64,000 nt of DNA, from NCBI GenBank assembly GCA_029844215.1, contig CM056724.1, forward strand, positions 8,240,307-8,304,306, read 5' to 3'. Below the pieces are notes generated by a model, which saw nothing but the letters and a program-made list of their open reading frames with translations, was not told the origin of the DNA and searched no databases. Within the stretch, counting starts at the first letter, position 1; each line of letters opens with the position of its first letter. This DNA comes from Przewalskia tangutica. Taxonomy: Eukaryota > Streptophyta > Magnoliopsida > Solanales > Solanaceae. The translations under genes were made by a program, and so were the position numbers. Below, piece by piece: positions 35,643 to 47,343 of the stretch.

Positions 35643-36484
35643 CGTGCAAAAGTTCACTTCAACCAATGAATTGACATGTATGACAACAATAAGCAAACAA
35701 TTTGGATCTTCTGAAGAGACTAACCAAATAGGAAGCAATTTTACTGTCCCAAACCTATCACTTGCTAATAGAAACTTCTCATGAAAATAGGAAATTGTAT
35801 ATACATCATTAATATTGTGTAATTGAAAGAGAAGTATCAAAGTAAACCATATCACCAGACCTAACCCTGGTACCCCTTTTGCCAGTAAATGAAAAAGAAA
35901 GAAAATAACAAGCTTTAATGTTACGTTCGACTTTATCACGCAGCCACTAGTTCTGCCATATCACAGAGTATCTCAAACACATCAAACATCCACAGAAATG
36001 TGTGTGTGTGTGGTGGTGGTGGTGGGGGGTTGGTCTCTGAGCAATCTCAGAAGAGGTATAAAATATCAACCTCCTTTTGCCTGTACAAGAGATCATGAGG
36101 GAATATAGGTACCAAAGAATTACATTGTCAGGTCTTTTATCGTTCTCCTGTGTATATCTTCTCTTATTCTTCCTAGAGGCTCAAAATTGTTCCATGTTTT
36201 CCAAAAGCCTTGACACTGACATGGCATGAATGGAATGATATTCTTCTATATACGGAGTTAGAAACCAAATAAAACATGTGAAACAACTGGACATGCCCAA
36301 GAAAATGAAAAGAGGATCCACAGGTAGAACAATGCATATTTTCAGAGTTAAAACTTTCCTATTTAAAACTCAGAAATTCATAGATTAAACAGTTACAAAA
36401 AAAGAAAAGATCAATCTCATATGATCCACAAACAAAAGTGGAATTAACAAACACCTAAACACGGTATGTACCATTTTCACTTAA
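35643..36484. other. region downstream of the HERK1-like gene
   Basis: This lies 3' of the receptor kinase gene on its strand and probably includes its 3' UTR. A (TG)n(TGG)n simple repeat is at 36001-36030. No other element is recognised. Confidence 0.5.
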
Positions 36485-39004
36485 TTATCTACCCTCGGAC
36501 TTGACCAATTGTGAGAAAACCCTACTCATTGAAACACCAGAGACATCATCCAAATTTGGTGTTCCGACATGAGCAGCAGAAGCACCGGCATCAACTTGAC
36601 TGAAATCATTGACTTGCGGAGAGAGCTCGCCAATAAGGATGGTGCTGTTTTCTTCAGGATCATCTTGAATGACAGCCTCTTGAAGTTGAAGTGCATATTC
36701 CAGATTCCATAGCACATCGCCCATCGATGGCCTGTCTACACCAAAATCGGCTAAGCATTTCTCTGCTGTTTCTCCAAACTTCCTGAGGGAATCTGGTCTT
36801 ATTTTGCCCACAAGATTGGGATCTATGATTTGCTCCAGTTGTCCCTTCTTCTGCCACTTCATTGCCCATTCAGCTAAGTTAACCATCTCTCTCGGAAGAG
36901 ACGGATCTATGACAGGCCTAGCACAAAGAACTTCGAATAAAACAACACCGAAAGAATAAACATCAGATTTTTCCGTCAACTGTTGCCTTCTAAAATATTC
37001 AGGATCTAGGTAGCCGAAACTTCCTTTCACGGCTGTGCTAACATGGGTTTGATCAAGCTCGGGACCTGTCTTGGATAGTCCAAAATCAGCAACCTTTGCC
37101 ATAAAACTCTCGTCAAGCAGTATGTTTGCGGACTTGACATCACGATGTATAACTGCTTTAGCATAGCCAGTATGAAGGTAGTGCAGACCTCTGGCTGACC
37201 CGATGCAGATCTCCAGCCTCTGCTTCCAGCTCATACTGGGTAGATCTGAACCATACAAATGGCTCTTGACGGTCCCGTTCTCCATGTACTCATAAACTAG
37301 AATCATCTCATTTTTTTCATCACAGTATCCCATCAATGAAACCAGATGCCGATGGCGGAACTGAGAAAGCATCTCGATTTCCGTTCGGAACTCTGCAAGA
37401 CCTTGTTGGGACTTAGGGTTACCCCTTTTCACAGCCACCTTTGTGCCATCATATAAAACACCTCTGTATACCTTCCCAAATCCACCTATTCCAATGACCA
37501 AACTCTCGTCGAAATTGCTGGTCGCTTCCAGCAAAGCTGCAAACGGGACGCGATAACTCATGTTCGAAGCAGCACTTATGGTCGTTCCGTTTGAATACTT
37601 GCTTCCCATGGTGTGTGAATTCCCACCATTAATAGATAACGGAATCCATATTTTTGAATGGGAAAGTTGTTCCTGTTTTCTTCTTCTATGCATGCAAAAT
37701 AGGACCCCAACCATCACCAAAACTACTATTACGCCTACACTCACACCCACGATGACTCCGATTTTCTTCTTTCCCTTTGAACTAGGGTTAGTAGGAATGG
37801 ACCCCACCTGACTAAGGCTTCCCTGAGAATTATTCAACTTCAGAAGTTCGAGTCCATTTAGAAAGGCGTCAGGATAAGCACTCCTCGGAGATGGGCCAAC
37901 ACTAACGTTAAGCCTATTACTTTTAGCAGGTGGAGTAACGTAATCACTGTAATAAGCTGTGGCCAAAATCCCCAAAGCTTTCTGACCAGGATCAAAATCA
38001 GAAGCCACGTTCCACGAGTTCACATAAATGTTAAATAGCAACTGATTGGCAGCTGTACTCACTATGTCGCAAAAGTGTAAGCGAATGAAATATTGGAACC
38101 CAGGATCCACATCGAACGTCCATGTCACATTAAAATTGGAATTAGGATCATTACCAGTATCATTCAAGTTCATCTCACTGCAAGTACCATAAACTGTCTG
38201 TGGTGCAAAATCCGGTGTTGCTCCGCCTTTGGGATATTTTACTGATCCGATCTTATTTACTGACTTAGCAGAACTAGGCTGAGTCAAGAAACTTCTATCA
38301 GGAACCCAAGTTCTCCATAGTGTATCATTTTCAAACGACACAAGTGATCCACCCATGTTAACCCTAGCAACCGTTTCGAGAGCCTGTGTGTACATACCAC
38401 TGAACGTGCCAGCTGGACTGATCGTCGAGGCATCATCCGTTATAAGGACATCAGGTACAGAGACAATTTCAAGAGCATTTATATAGGCAAATGAATAGCT
38501 TTTAGGAGAGAATATGAGTACAAGGTCCTTAGAGGTAACGTTTACTGAAAATTCCTTGACAGTAACATTTTTGGGAGAGAAATTACCAAGAAGAACATTT
38601 TTTTGAGTGGAAACAGAGAAACTTGCTGTACCCATATCATATTCTTGGTAATCAAAAGGGTAAAAATAAAGGCGGATCCAATGCCTTCCAGACTGGCTTA
38701 TTGGGAATGTATACCTGGATTGTTGAGTAAAAATTCGAGCAGTTTGATAAAGTGGTGAATCATCTGATTTTGTAATTGAATTTGAAGGTGTATCAGCTAA
38801 TATATTTTGTGAAGTTGATAAATACTTTGTAGATGATTTATCAGAAACAAAAACCCTATTACCAACATCAGTATCTTTAGATGATCCACAATCTATTAAG
38901 AAATTATCTGCAGGATCAAATCCAGAAACACCACACAATACTCCCAACACCAATATAAATAAACCCTTCACTAAACATCCAAAACCCCAAGATTCCTTCA
39001 TCAT
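36485..39004 (-). CDS. HERK1: HERK1-like receptor kinase (CrRLK1L family), 839 aa
   Basis: This is a single intron-free ORF, as is usual in the CrRLK1L family (FERONIA, THESEUS1, HERK1), and its length fits HERK1. Residues 1-28 form a signal peptide, then FDPADNFLIDCG starts the extracellular malectin-like region (about 35-390). One transmembrane helix lies at 415-437, followed by a basic stop-transfer RRRK. The kinase domain spans about 500-775: glycine loop GIGGFGKV (505-512), ATP-binding Lys526, catalytic HRDVKSAN (620-627, Asp622), DFG (640-642) and GYLDPEY (664-670). All key catalytic residues are present, so it should be active. The C-terminus SMSRVFSQLVKSEGR is the HERK1-type end. Family members sense cell-wall state or RALF peptides at the plasma membrane and act in cell elongation and fertilisation. 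Two ATGs are adjacent and either could start translation. THE1 is the next-best match, but loop and tail favour HERK1. Confidence 0.9.
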   Translation of the reverse strand: MMKESWGFGCLVKGLFILVLGVLCGVSGFDPADNFLIDCGSSKDTDVGNRVFVSDKSSTKYLSTSQNILADTPSNSITKSDDSPLYQTARIFTQQSRYTFPISQSGRHWIRLYFYPFDYQEYDMGTASFSVSTQKNVLLGNFSPKNVTVKEFSVNVTSKDLVLIFSPKSYSFAYINALEIVSVPDVLITDDASTISPAGTFSGMYTQALETVARVNMGGSLVSFENDTLWRTWVPDRSFLTQPSSAKSVNKIGSVKYPKGGATPDFAPQTVYGTCSEMNLNDTGNDPNSNFNVTWTFDVDPGFQYFIRLHFCDIVSTAANQLLFNIYVNSWNVASDFDPGQKALGILATAYYSDYVTPPAKSNRLNVSVGPSPRSAYPDAFLNGLELLKLNNSQGSLSQVGSIPTNPSSKGKKKIGVIVGVSVGVIVVLVMVGVLFCMHRRRKQEQLSHSKIWIPLSINGGNSHTMGSKYSNGTTISAASNMSYRVPFAALLEATSNFDESLVIGIGGFGKVYRGVLYDGTKVAVKRGNPKSQQGLAEFRTEIEMLSQFRHRHLVSLMGYCDEKNEMILVYEYMENGTVKSHLYGSDLPSMSWKQRLEICIGSARGLHYLHTGYAKAVIHRDVKSANILLDESFMAKVADFGLSKTGPELDQTHVSTAVKGSFGYLDPEYFRRQQLTEKSDVYSFGVVLFEVLCARPVIDPSLPREMVNLAEWAMKWQKKGQLEQIIDPNLVGKIRPDSLRKFGETAEKCLADFGVDRPSMGDVLWNLEYALQLQEAVIQDDPEENSTILIGELSPQVNDFSQVDAGASAAHVGTPNLDDVSGVSMSRVFSQLVKSEGR

Positions 39005-39054
39005 TCAAATCCCAAAAAAGAACACAGAGAACTAAATATCAACAATTTTTTCAC

Positions 39055-39310
39055 CAAGACACAATATATCAAAACCCCATCAAACGAAATATCAACATAA
39101 AGGTAAAGATGTCACCTTTATTAATCAAAACAGCTCCCAAGACACACAAAATATCAAAACCCCATCAAAAGAAACATCAACATAAGGGTAAAGATGTCAC
39201 CTTTTTTATCAAAACAGCTCCAAGACACACAAAATATCAAAACCCCATCAAAAGAAACAGCAACTTAAGGGTAAAGATGTCACCTTTTTTAATCAAAATA
39301 AGCTTCAAGA
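39055..39310 (-). repeat. 84-bp triplicated repeat just upstream of the HERK1-like start codon
   Basis: Three copies of a unit of about 84 bp are anchored by GTAAAGATGTCACCTTT at 39103, 39188 and 39271 (spacings 85 and 83). Other shared parts are AAACCCCATCAAA and CAAGACACACAAAATATC. The block lies 50-310 bp before the start codon on the gene's strand, so it is in the 5' leader or core promoter. Confidence 0.88.
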
Positions 39311-39360
39311 CTGAGAATAAAGAAAACCCCAGATCAGTAATGAACAAATAGAAGACAAAT

Positions 39361-39879
39361 TATAAGAAAAAAGGGTTACAGAGAATATATACAATGATGT
39401 TTTGGAACATTAACAGGTTAAATCTAGCAAAGTACAGGCAGGTTGATTGATGCTTTAACTGAAAAGCCCCACCACCCCAGGTACAAACAAAGTAATAGAA
39501 TTTAAAATCAAGAAAACAAAAAAGAACATTTTCCTTGCAATAATAATACTTATTGATATTGTCTAGAATGTGAACTCACTAACAAATTGATGGAGTCAAA
39601 AGGTCCATGTTGTATTTTATATATTTTTGTGCTAAATAAACATTTAAATATGTTTTGAGGGTTTGGTGTTGATCTATTCTGATAATGGGGGTGAGTTATT
39701 AAATGAAACGGCACTTTCATGGACGGCGAAGAGGAGAGAAAAAAGAAGGGGGCATAAGCATAAGTGCGAAATAGTAAGTAACAGACGATATTTATTCATC
39801 AGTTAAAAGAGTTACGAGGGACTGTAACACATTCTTTAACCTTTTTATGAGTCGTTCTTTCATACGTTTTTATATCATA
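39361..39879. other. upstream region of the HERK1-like gene
   Basis: No ORF or repeat is recognised. The region probably holds the promoter of the receptor kinase gene. I cannot point to a convincing TATA box. Confidence 0.4.
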
Positions 39880-40495
39880 ATTTCATAATTTAATTTTAAA
39901 TCATCATTTATTTATATAATTTAAATAAAATTCAACTTCATATTATGATTTGAAATCTCAAATCATCCAAAAAGATGTGATTTGGATTCAAATCATGATT
40001 TTAATTGTTTAAAATATAAAACTTGACCTAAAAATTTATATTTTATAAAAAAAGATTCATAAATTAATAAATATATTTACTAATCATGTTTACCAATAAC
40101 TTTATCAAATATTAAAATATTTGTAAGTTAGTAGTATATTAAGAAATAAGTCATATCATGTGGGAGGATTATATTAAATAATAGGTAACTACAACGCAAG
40201 TTTAATTTTCCTTTTTATACAACTAAAGTTCGATCAATTGATGTTGTATTTTTTAGAAAATATTTCTAGTAGTGTATTAATTTTGTTATGAATTATGATT
40301 TGCTAATTTGGTAAGATCATATGATTTTTTTTTTATGATTTCCATAACTTGTGGATTTTTATGTCTATGAGAAAAAAATACAACTTAAGAAACTCAATTT
40401 ATATGTCCAAACAAAACTTCAACTTCAAATTATCATGATTTCAAATCACTCATTTCATATCATCATTTCAAATCATGTCCAAACGGCTCCTTAAA
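39880..40495. mobile_element. MITE, hAT-like, with one clear end
   Basis: The right end reads ATCATGTCCAAACGGCTCCT (its complement is AGGAGCCGTTTGGACATGAT). Both halves contain repeated TGATTTGAAATCATGATTT-type inverted segments (39940-40010 and 40430-40475). Ends of the form GGCCGTTTGGACATGATTT are familiar from nightshade MITEs. The left end is not sharp and no target duplication was found. Confidence 0.45.
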
Positions 40496-40739
40496 TTATC
40501 TGTCTTTGATTTTAAAAAATAATTATATCATATTATTTACTATTATTTTAAAAAATCGAAATAAATTTTTTTTATTTTATTTGATCTTTATTAATTATTT
40601 TTGAAGACTACAAATACCTTAATAAAATAAATATTTGATAAAGAAAAATTATATCTTAAAACATAGATAATTAATATTTTCTCAGAAGGCGGGTAAAAGA
40701 GAAATGAGACAGATTATTTTGAGATGGAGCGAGTACAAA

Positions 40740-41295
40740 CAAAAAGAGAGAGAACCTCAATTAGAATCCAATCATGGACTAACAAAATGATATCTTATGT
40801 TGGAAGGTTACACCTTGTAAAGTCTATCTTGTTTGCTATACAAACCTACTAGTCACAGTTGTTCCTGATCCCTAAGAAGATTATTGGAGTAATTGAACAA
40901 ATTTGTAGAACCTTTTTATGGACTGGGAGGCTCACTTGTAGTAATTCAGGATATCCAAAGTGACTGTTTCAAGCAACACTGGTGACACATAACAAACTAT
41001 ATACAAGGGATATGTTGTTTAAATGGGGAGTTACTGAAGATAAAAGTTGTCCAGTATGCCAGCAAGACGAGGAATCAATAGAATGCTCTGGCACTGCACA
41101 TATTTGGAAAGCCCTGCTTAAATTACAAGACATTGATAAAGCACCAGCAGGATGGATAGCTGAAATGCAATGGATGATTAACAAAGGAAGAAGTAAGAAT
41201 GCATCAGCCACAATATACATAATGACTTTAGTTGCTGCATTATATAAGTGTGGCAAGAAAGGAACAAAGCGATTTTCCAAAAGATCAGGGGGCAA
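40740..41295 (+). pseudogene. LINE (non-LTR) reverse transcriptase C-terminal remnant
   Basis: The plus strand carries degenerate text of the type found after plant LINE reverse transcriptases at 40770-40925 (SWTNKMISYVGRLHLVKSIL, then IICRTFLWTG-like). From 40982 it continues with the zf-RVT zinc-binding domain: LYTRDMLFKWGV, then CPVCQQDEESIEC. The middle of the domain is missing and stops occur. It is a 5'-truncated, internally deleted remnant. Confidence 0.72.
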
Positions 41296-41864
41296 TCATA
41301 GGTGATAGTTAGATTGATAGTACATGAGGTGTTTGCTTGAGGTAGTATGATTCAAAAATTAGCTAATAGATTGCAAGAACTGAATTTTTATCCTATGTAA
41401 TGGAATGATAGAAAGCCGTATAGTGTAGAAAAATCACTAAGGTTGGGCATGTCCAACTTAGTGTAGATCAAGTCTCTCTGTGTGCTGTAAATTTCGACCG
41501 GTAATAAAATAAAAGTTAATTACCAAAAAGTAATGAATTGGAAGGAGCATAAGATAAAAAGCATAGCTTAATGTTTATATAATTTTATTGGTTTGTCTTA
41601 CCGTTATATCTACTCTTCGCATAATTTTCACTTTACTATGTTAGGAGTTAAGTTTGATTAATAATTGGAGTAGAATTATATAAGTGAAATTTCATTCAAA
41701 AATTACTTTTAACTCATATAGAATGTCAATTTGAATTTCTAAATTTAAAGAAAAGCATAAATTTATGTCGTATCATTAAAATTTTAGTTGTTCCACTATT
41801 ACTGATTTTCTTCTCCGACTTCTACTATTATTATTAGGAAAAATAACCAAATGTGAAAAATATT
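41296..41864. other. spacer after the LINE remnant
   Basis: This is probably a LINE tail followed by AT-rich spacer. Nothing else is recognised. Confidence 0.4.
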
Positions 41865-42195
41865 TAGATTGTATTTACGAAACCTAGTTATAGTTTGAAA
41901 AAATTATGAAATGTAGCTACTTTTTGGGTTTTGTAGCAAATATACAACAAATATGTGTAATATTGTAACTGTATGTGATATACAATTCTTTCGCGTGATT
42001 TCAGCTGTTACAATATGCGTTGATACAGCTGATACTCATTTGATACAACTATTTCATTGATACAACTGATATTCGTCTGATAAAACTCTTTCGCTGATGT
42101 AGCTGATACAACAATTGTATCCGCGCTCATAAATACGCAAACTGTAGCTATATTTCGTAATTTCGCTCTAAACTATAGCTATAATTTTATCATTA
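41865..42195. mobile_element. MITE with inverted ends and GATACAACTGATA core
   Basis: The left end TAGTTATAGTTTGAAAAAAT and the right end CTAAACTATAGCTATAATTT are inverted and related. Inner segments ATGAAATGTAGCTAC and GTAGCTATATTTCGTAATTT extend the inverted match. The core has repeated TGATACAACTGATAC. There is no coding capacity. Confidence 0.6.
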
Positions 42196-42200
42196 TTATA

Positions 42201-42463
42201 CTCCCTCCATCCCATAATACTTGTCGTCCTTACTAAAAATATTTATCTCAAAATACTTGTCATTTTATTTAACTAAGATAAAATTAAGTAGATTTTTCTC
42301 ATTTTACCCTTGCATTAATTAGCAATACTAAAGAGATTTTAACATTAATTGAGTAAATATTTATTGATAAGAGATTATACGATGAAATATATTAAGAGAG
42401 TAAAATAGTCAAAATGTTATCCTTATAAATGAAAAATAAGAAAGTATTTTGGGACGGAGGAAA
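42201..42463. mobile_element. Stowaway-type MITE
   Basis: This 263-bp segment starts CTCCCTCCATCCCATAATAC and ends AGTATTTTGGGACGGAGGAA. The ends are the CTCCCTCCGTCCC inverted repeat typical of Tc1/mariner-related Stowaway MITEs. TA flanks both sides (42199-42200, 42464-42465), the expected target copy. Confidence 0.88.
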
Positions 42464-43001
42464 TAGTTGATATATATAGTAGTTAGTACAACCATTTTTC
42501 TCTCAGTATCATTTAATTAGGTCCTATATTTCAGGCAACAAATTTAACTCTAGGTCAAGCAAACATTAAATATTCTCCTTATTTAATAACCAAAAATTTA
42601 CCAATTTTCTCCCTCACTTTTCCTATCTTTATATACTCCTAATTAAATTTTATCTTGACTTTACCTATAACACTTCATTAGCATATCTATAACACAGTCA
42701 TTCTTTAATTTAATTTAATTTAATTTAATTAGCAACAATAAGATGATTGCATAATTAATGTAAATTCCAACAAAGGAAGCTGACTCAGACCAAGGCCACT
42801 GCCTTTAGATTTCTTTTCACCTTTACGTGTACCTCATGATGATTTTGGGTGCTCCTATACTATTGACTTTATAAAATTATACAATTACTACTAAGAAAAT
42901 TTGTTTACATTTGATACATGTAGAAAATTTATAACTTTAACTTTAAAATTTCATATTAAAATACTCAAAGCACGCGGTCTTATTTATTTTTATCATTTTG
43001 C

Positions 43002-43178
43002 TTGATCATCACTTCTATTCTTCTTCTTTTTTCACTCTCACTACGTGTCCTATTTTTGGGGTTGGTGCTCGCAACAGAATTTTTTCTATTTCCGGGGACT
43101 CAAATCCGAGACCTTTGATTAAGGGTGGAGGGATCCCAACCAACCCATCACAACTCATAATGGTTGATCATCACTTCT
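43002..43178 (-). mobile_element. SINE with a perfect 15-bp target duplication
   Basis: TTGATCATCACTTCT occurs at 43002-43016 and 43164-43178 and encloses 147 bp. On the minus strand the insert begins near GAGTTGTGATGGGTTGGTTG, has a B-box-like CGGATTTGAGTCCC and ends with an A-rich tail (AAAAAAGAAGAAGAAT). A tRNA-like head, an A-rich tail and a long target copy identify a SINE placed by LINE machinery. Confidence 0.88.
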
Positions 43179-43663
43179 TGTTACGTTCTCCTCTAATATT
43201 ATGAGAAATCTTAGATGTTTATTTATATTAATTATGATTAGTTTATAACAGTTAATAAAAGCTAGCTACTGCTTGATCACATAAAATTTACTAATGACAT
43301 AAATTTCATTTTTGTAGTTAAAGTTTGTAACTATTTGGTAGCTTGGCGATGTCATAGCGTGTTGGAATTTTATTTTATAGAATTAAATTCATAATGCATG
43401 CAATTTCCTACTTTAGAAAACCAATTTATATCACTTTTTCTAATAGACAGTACTATTTTTCTGCACCAATATTATCTTAGGCCTTCCACACGCAATTACA
43501 AAGAATCCTTTCATATATATATATATATAAGCAAAGATAACTAGGTAAGCATCTAATAAAGGTTGTGTACGTCATGGTAGCACTTCCAAAAAAAATAGTG
43601 GTAGGTAAAATGGTCCATCAATCTTTTTCTTACATGCACGTCAACAAACATATATTGATGTTG

Positions 43664-43980
43664 GACTCGTTTGGGACGTCGCACTAGACTGTATATTTTT
43701 ATATGGATTATACTGTATTGTAATAGACTGAACTGTATTAACATATAATGAACGGTATTAGAATATTAATATATAATGGAGTATATTTTTTTGTATTTTT
43801 TTTTTATTTATTTTTAGTACAGTCCAGGGGAGACTCATCTACTTGATGAGTCTAAAAAATGGCAGTTGGAGTGTACTATTTTTAGAAATAGTACAGTCCA
43901 ATCCGGCTGAAAACGTCCATCAAATGTTGTATTTGTTTTTCCAGTACAGTCCACCGTGATACATCGTACCAAACGTGCCA
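43664..43980. mobile_element. MITE with CGTTTGG-type inverted ends
   Basis: The left end ACTCGTTTGGGACGTCGCAC and the right end ATCGTACCAAACGTGCCAAT are inverted relatives. Inside, AGTACAGTCCA occurs repeatedly in both directions (for example near 43820, 43895 and 43945). No ORF and no certain target copy were found. Confidence 0.55.
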
Positions 43981-44339
43981 ATAAGTAGTTACCCTTTTTC
44001 TTTTACTTCTTCTTTTTCTTTATTTCTTTTTTCCGCTTTAGGTTTGCAAGTTTTTCAAATGATATAATGGAACTTATCTAAATGTTGATTTCCATATCAT
44101 GATAAATACTCCATTCATTCCATGTTATATGACATTGTTTCTTTATTTCTTCCTTCCAACAAGAGTGATATCTTTTTGTATTTGAAAATAATTTATTTTG
44201 TTTCTCAATTTACCCTTTACGTAAGCTTTTATACCTATATAAATGTTATGATAATATTTAAAATCACAAGTTTTAGATTATTTTTTTATCAGTCAAACCA
44301 TGCCGAATAAATTGAAATAGAAGTAGAGCCAAGTAATAG

Positions 44340-44534
44340 AATATTTTTCAAATATTCTTTCATTAAGTGTATATCTCTTATTTTAGGTAGAATTATATTT
44401 TTATTTTTAGATAGAATTATATTTCCTATTGTAATTAGGTTGATTAGTTACCTAATTTAAATATTCTTGTACTATATATATATATATATATATTGTACAT
44501 TATTGATGAATACAATCAAGGAACATATTCTTTT
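44340..44534 (+). repeat. 5' LTR of a plus-strand copia fragment
   Basis: The AT-rich segment includes a (TA)n run at about 44476-44493. It ends at CTTTTA before TGGTAGCAGTAGCC, a decayed initiator-Met primer site. The start is uncertain because the matching 3' LTR is absent. Confidence 0.5.
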
Positions 44535-44559
44535 ATGGTAGCAGTAGCCTAAAAATACC

Positions 44560-45345
44560 TACACCGTCGTCGATCATAGCTCTCGGCTGCCACCCCCACT
44601 AAACCCTAGTGTTTTTTCAGTCATTCTCTCTCCCTTCTCCTCCTAAATTTCATCTTCCATGGCTGACAAAACTAAATTCCATCTTGCACTTGCAGTAAAA
44701 CAACATCAAAAACTTCATCTCTATCACCCTTGAGAAGAATACTCCTCGTGTGTGGAGTTTTTAAGATGCATTGTCATATTTATGAAGTTATCGACCATAT
44801 CAACCCTCCTACACCGAAGTCCAGAGACCTAACCTCGGCTTCGACTTCTGATGATGTACTCTGATCTCATTTGGACGCAGCCGTCCTCCAGTGGATATAC
44901 GACACAATCTCTAATGATTTATTGCACACCATCATTGAGACCGATGCCACTGTACGCCAAATGATATTTTTCACAATAATAAAACTCAACGAGCATTATA
45001 CCTTGAAAAATAGTTCAAGGACGTTCATCAGGACAAATTTTCAAATGTGTCTACATATTGTCAAGAACTCAAGATGCTTGCCGACCAACTCTCCAACGTC
45101 GGAACATCAGCCACTAATTAACGATTGGTCATGCAACTTATTACAGGCTAGAACGAATCTTACGACGACGTTGCCACCATCCTTCAGCAATGCACGTCGT
45201 TACCTCCGTTTATGAGGGTTTGGACCTTATTCTTGAGGAAACCCGAAAAATCAAGCGCAACACCACTCAGGACAGTATTGTCGTCGCCGCCCTCACCACC
45301 CGACTATTACATCTCATTAGAGGTATCTCCGTCGTGAATCCTTCA
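44560..45345 (+). pseudogene. copia gag fragment, plus strand
   Basis: From about 44659 (MADKTKFHLALAV) the plus strand encodes degenerate copia gag. HLDAAVLQWIYDTISNDLLH and VRQMIFF follow, and then in other frames motifs of the type FQMCLHIVKNSR and ADQLSNVG. Similarity ends near 45345, where an oppositely oriented copia fragment begins. Confidence 0.7.
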
Positions 45346-47184
45346 CAAAAAAACCAAAGGGGTCAAAGTTAACGGAAACCCAATTATCAGGTGTGAATTT
45401 TTGGACAGACACCAAATTTTAATCAAGTGGAGTGCATGAAGGATATTTTTAGGACTAGAGATGGATGTGGGGGGAGGGGGGATAAATTTGTGTGAACATA
45501 ACCACGAATTGAAATTATTGCAATTATCAATAATTATACCACGATTGTTGCTCAAATTGAAATAAAATAGGAGATTACATGGTGTGAATGTCATGTGAGA
45601 AGTGACACTGGTGTTCATATACCAACTTGCGTCCGGGCGATTTAATCCAAGTGTATGCATCACAACCTCGATATCTGTGGGTATTAATACGACTGTTGGG
45701 ACCGCAGCCGTGAAGACCTGTCGAGGCCCAAGCAGGCCAGCCTACTGTCAAGGCCTAGCCGACTGTCTGGATTGAAATTGCTGTGAATTTGGCCTCTACT
45801 GGCTGGTACAATTCACTGGGTAAGCTGATGAAACTGGAAAGGGGGAATTAGGCCAGTTGGGCCACTGCCATGCCCACTGGATACCGACATTGTTGGCCCA
45901 CTGACCAGGTCACTGCCCCGCTTGAAGATGAAGTAAACATGGTCATGGGTCATTTATTTCGGTGTTGTTGAAGGTATGAATGAACACTTTACCTATTGGG
46001 CTCTTATGGTATCTCGTACACATTTCGACTATTGGCCGAGCGAATAAGTCAATTTTAAAGTGAATTTGTTGTGTGAAAAGTACGTTATGACTCGTGGTCG
46101 CCTGCCTGGTGGGGGCGGCTCCTCCGTTGTGGATACTTTTGGAATGTGGGATCCCCGTTGGCAACATGCACCTTACCTAAGGTTCACTCACTAGAAAGAT
46201 CTTTGTTAGCTAAGGTATAATTCAATCAATTACCTTTGTCGTAAGACCGTGTTACTTTCCTTTCTTACTGCAAGTAAAGGACGAGGGCGGAAACTGCAAT
46301 CAATTCTTCAGGTGACCTACCAGTTATTAGCCTTAGACTCGTTCCCGTTCTTCATTTTCGTCTTCTTGATTTACCACTTAGATGGAGAGTTCCTCATATT
46401 CCATTTCATTGACAACAGAAATAGATCTAAACGGATTGTGAAATACCCAGTGTTGATTAAATTGAAATCCCCTATTTCAGAGACATATGTGTTAGGTAGG
46501 CACAAGGATCACTGATTAGTCGAATGATCCCATCTCTCTGGCCTATCATTCCATGGAGAGTAGGAATTTTAATTTTCCACCGGAATTCCAATTTTGACCC
46601 CGTTTTCTACCACAATTGTTCCGGTTTGGAGTAGAATTGGCCGAAGATGATAGAGAGTAGGAATCTTGCGGCGAGTCCACCATCATGACGAAATTAACTT
46701 CGATAACCGTCTTCTTAGCCAAGCCAGCTTCTTCTAGTGTGAGCATGGAACGACCTAGTAGAACGGCAGAAGAGGAGTACTTTGACGAAGAAGCGTCTCA
46801 ACGCCATTATAAGCCTCGAATAGGTCTGCAACCATCTGAATAAAAAGACGATCATTAGTGATGGGTGCACCAACGTTGTTGAGTTGATCCGCCAATTCTT
46901 TCAGCCTTTTGCAATAGGCTGAGACATTCAGAAAATCCTCTATGTTCACATGAGAAAATTCCTGCTCAATCGTGACAGCATGGGAATTTTTGTTATCTTG
47001 TAAAATATCACACAACCTATTTCAAGTGTCCATGGTCGTGACGCCAGGTTCAATAATCGTCTGCAAAAGGTCCGTAGAGATAGTGGAATAAATTCATTAG
47101 AGTACAGTAGCATCAAGAGTTTCCCACAACTCTATGTCATTATCGGTGGTAGGCACCTTCTTCTTGCTTAGACTTCTGATACCA
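45346..47184 (-). pseudogene. copia gag-protease fragment, minus strand
   Basis: On the minus strand gag begins near 47180. It includes CDILQDNKNSHAVTIEQEFS, YCKRLKELADQLNNVGAPIT and SMLTLEEAGLAKK (47015-46546). A proline-rich linker lies at 45700-45930. A protease-like segment with WYMNTSVTSHMTF where DSGA is expected lies at 45343-45663. The part 46200-46500 does not read as gag and may be another insertion. Nothing of integrase or reverse transcriptase is left. Confidence 0.7.
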
Positions 47185-47343
47185 TAAAAAAATCTCTTGA
47201 TTATTTTCATTAATGAAAAGAGGTATATATACAAATATACAATATCTAAATATGAAAAATAAATTTACATTTTCCTACTATAATTCTATTTTTTTCCTAA
47301 TACAAGACTAATATCATAATTACACTTGTACAAGAATTCTACA
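47185..47343 (-). repeat. 5' LTR of the minus-strand copia fragment
   Basis: On the minus strand the segment starts TGTAGAATTCTTGTACAAGT and ends AATAATCAAGAGATTTTTTT. TGGTATCAGAAGTC, a near-perfect initiator-Met primer site, follows at 47171-47184. The end resembles the LTR at 44340-44534, so the two fragments belong to related families. Confidence 0.65.

Noticed and set aside
36526..36869. Short ORFs overlapping the HERK1-like gene
   Set aside because: They are other-frame shadows of the receptor kinase reading frame.
39109..39351. 80-codon ORF on the plus strand upstream of HERK1
   Set aside because: It is a by-product of the 84-bp triplicated repeat on the opposite strand of the gene leader.
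40969..41295. 108-codon ORF on the minus strand
   Set aside because: It is antisense to the LINE zf-RVT remnant, which has a recognisable domain on the plus strand.
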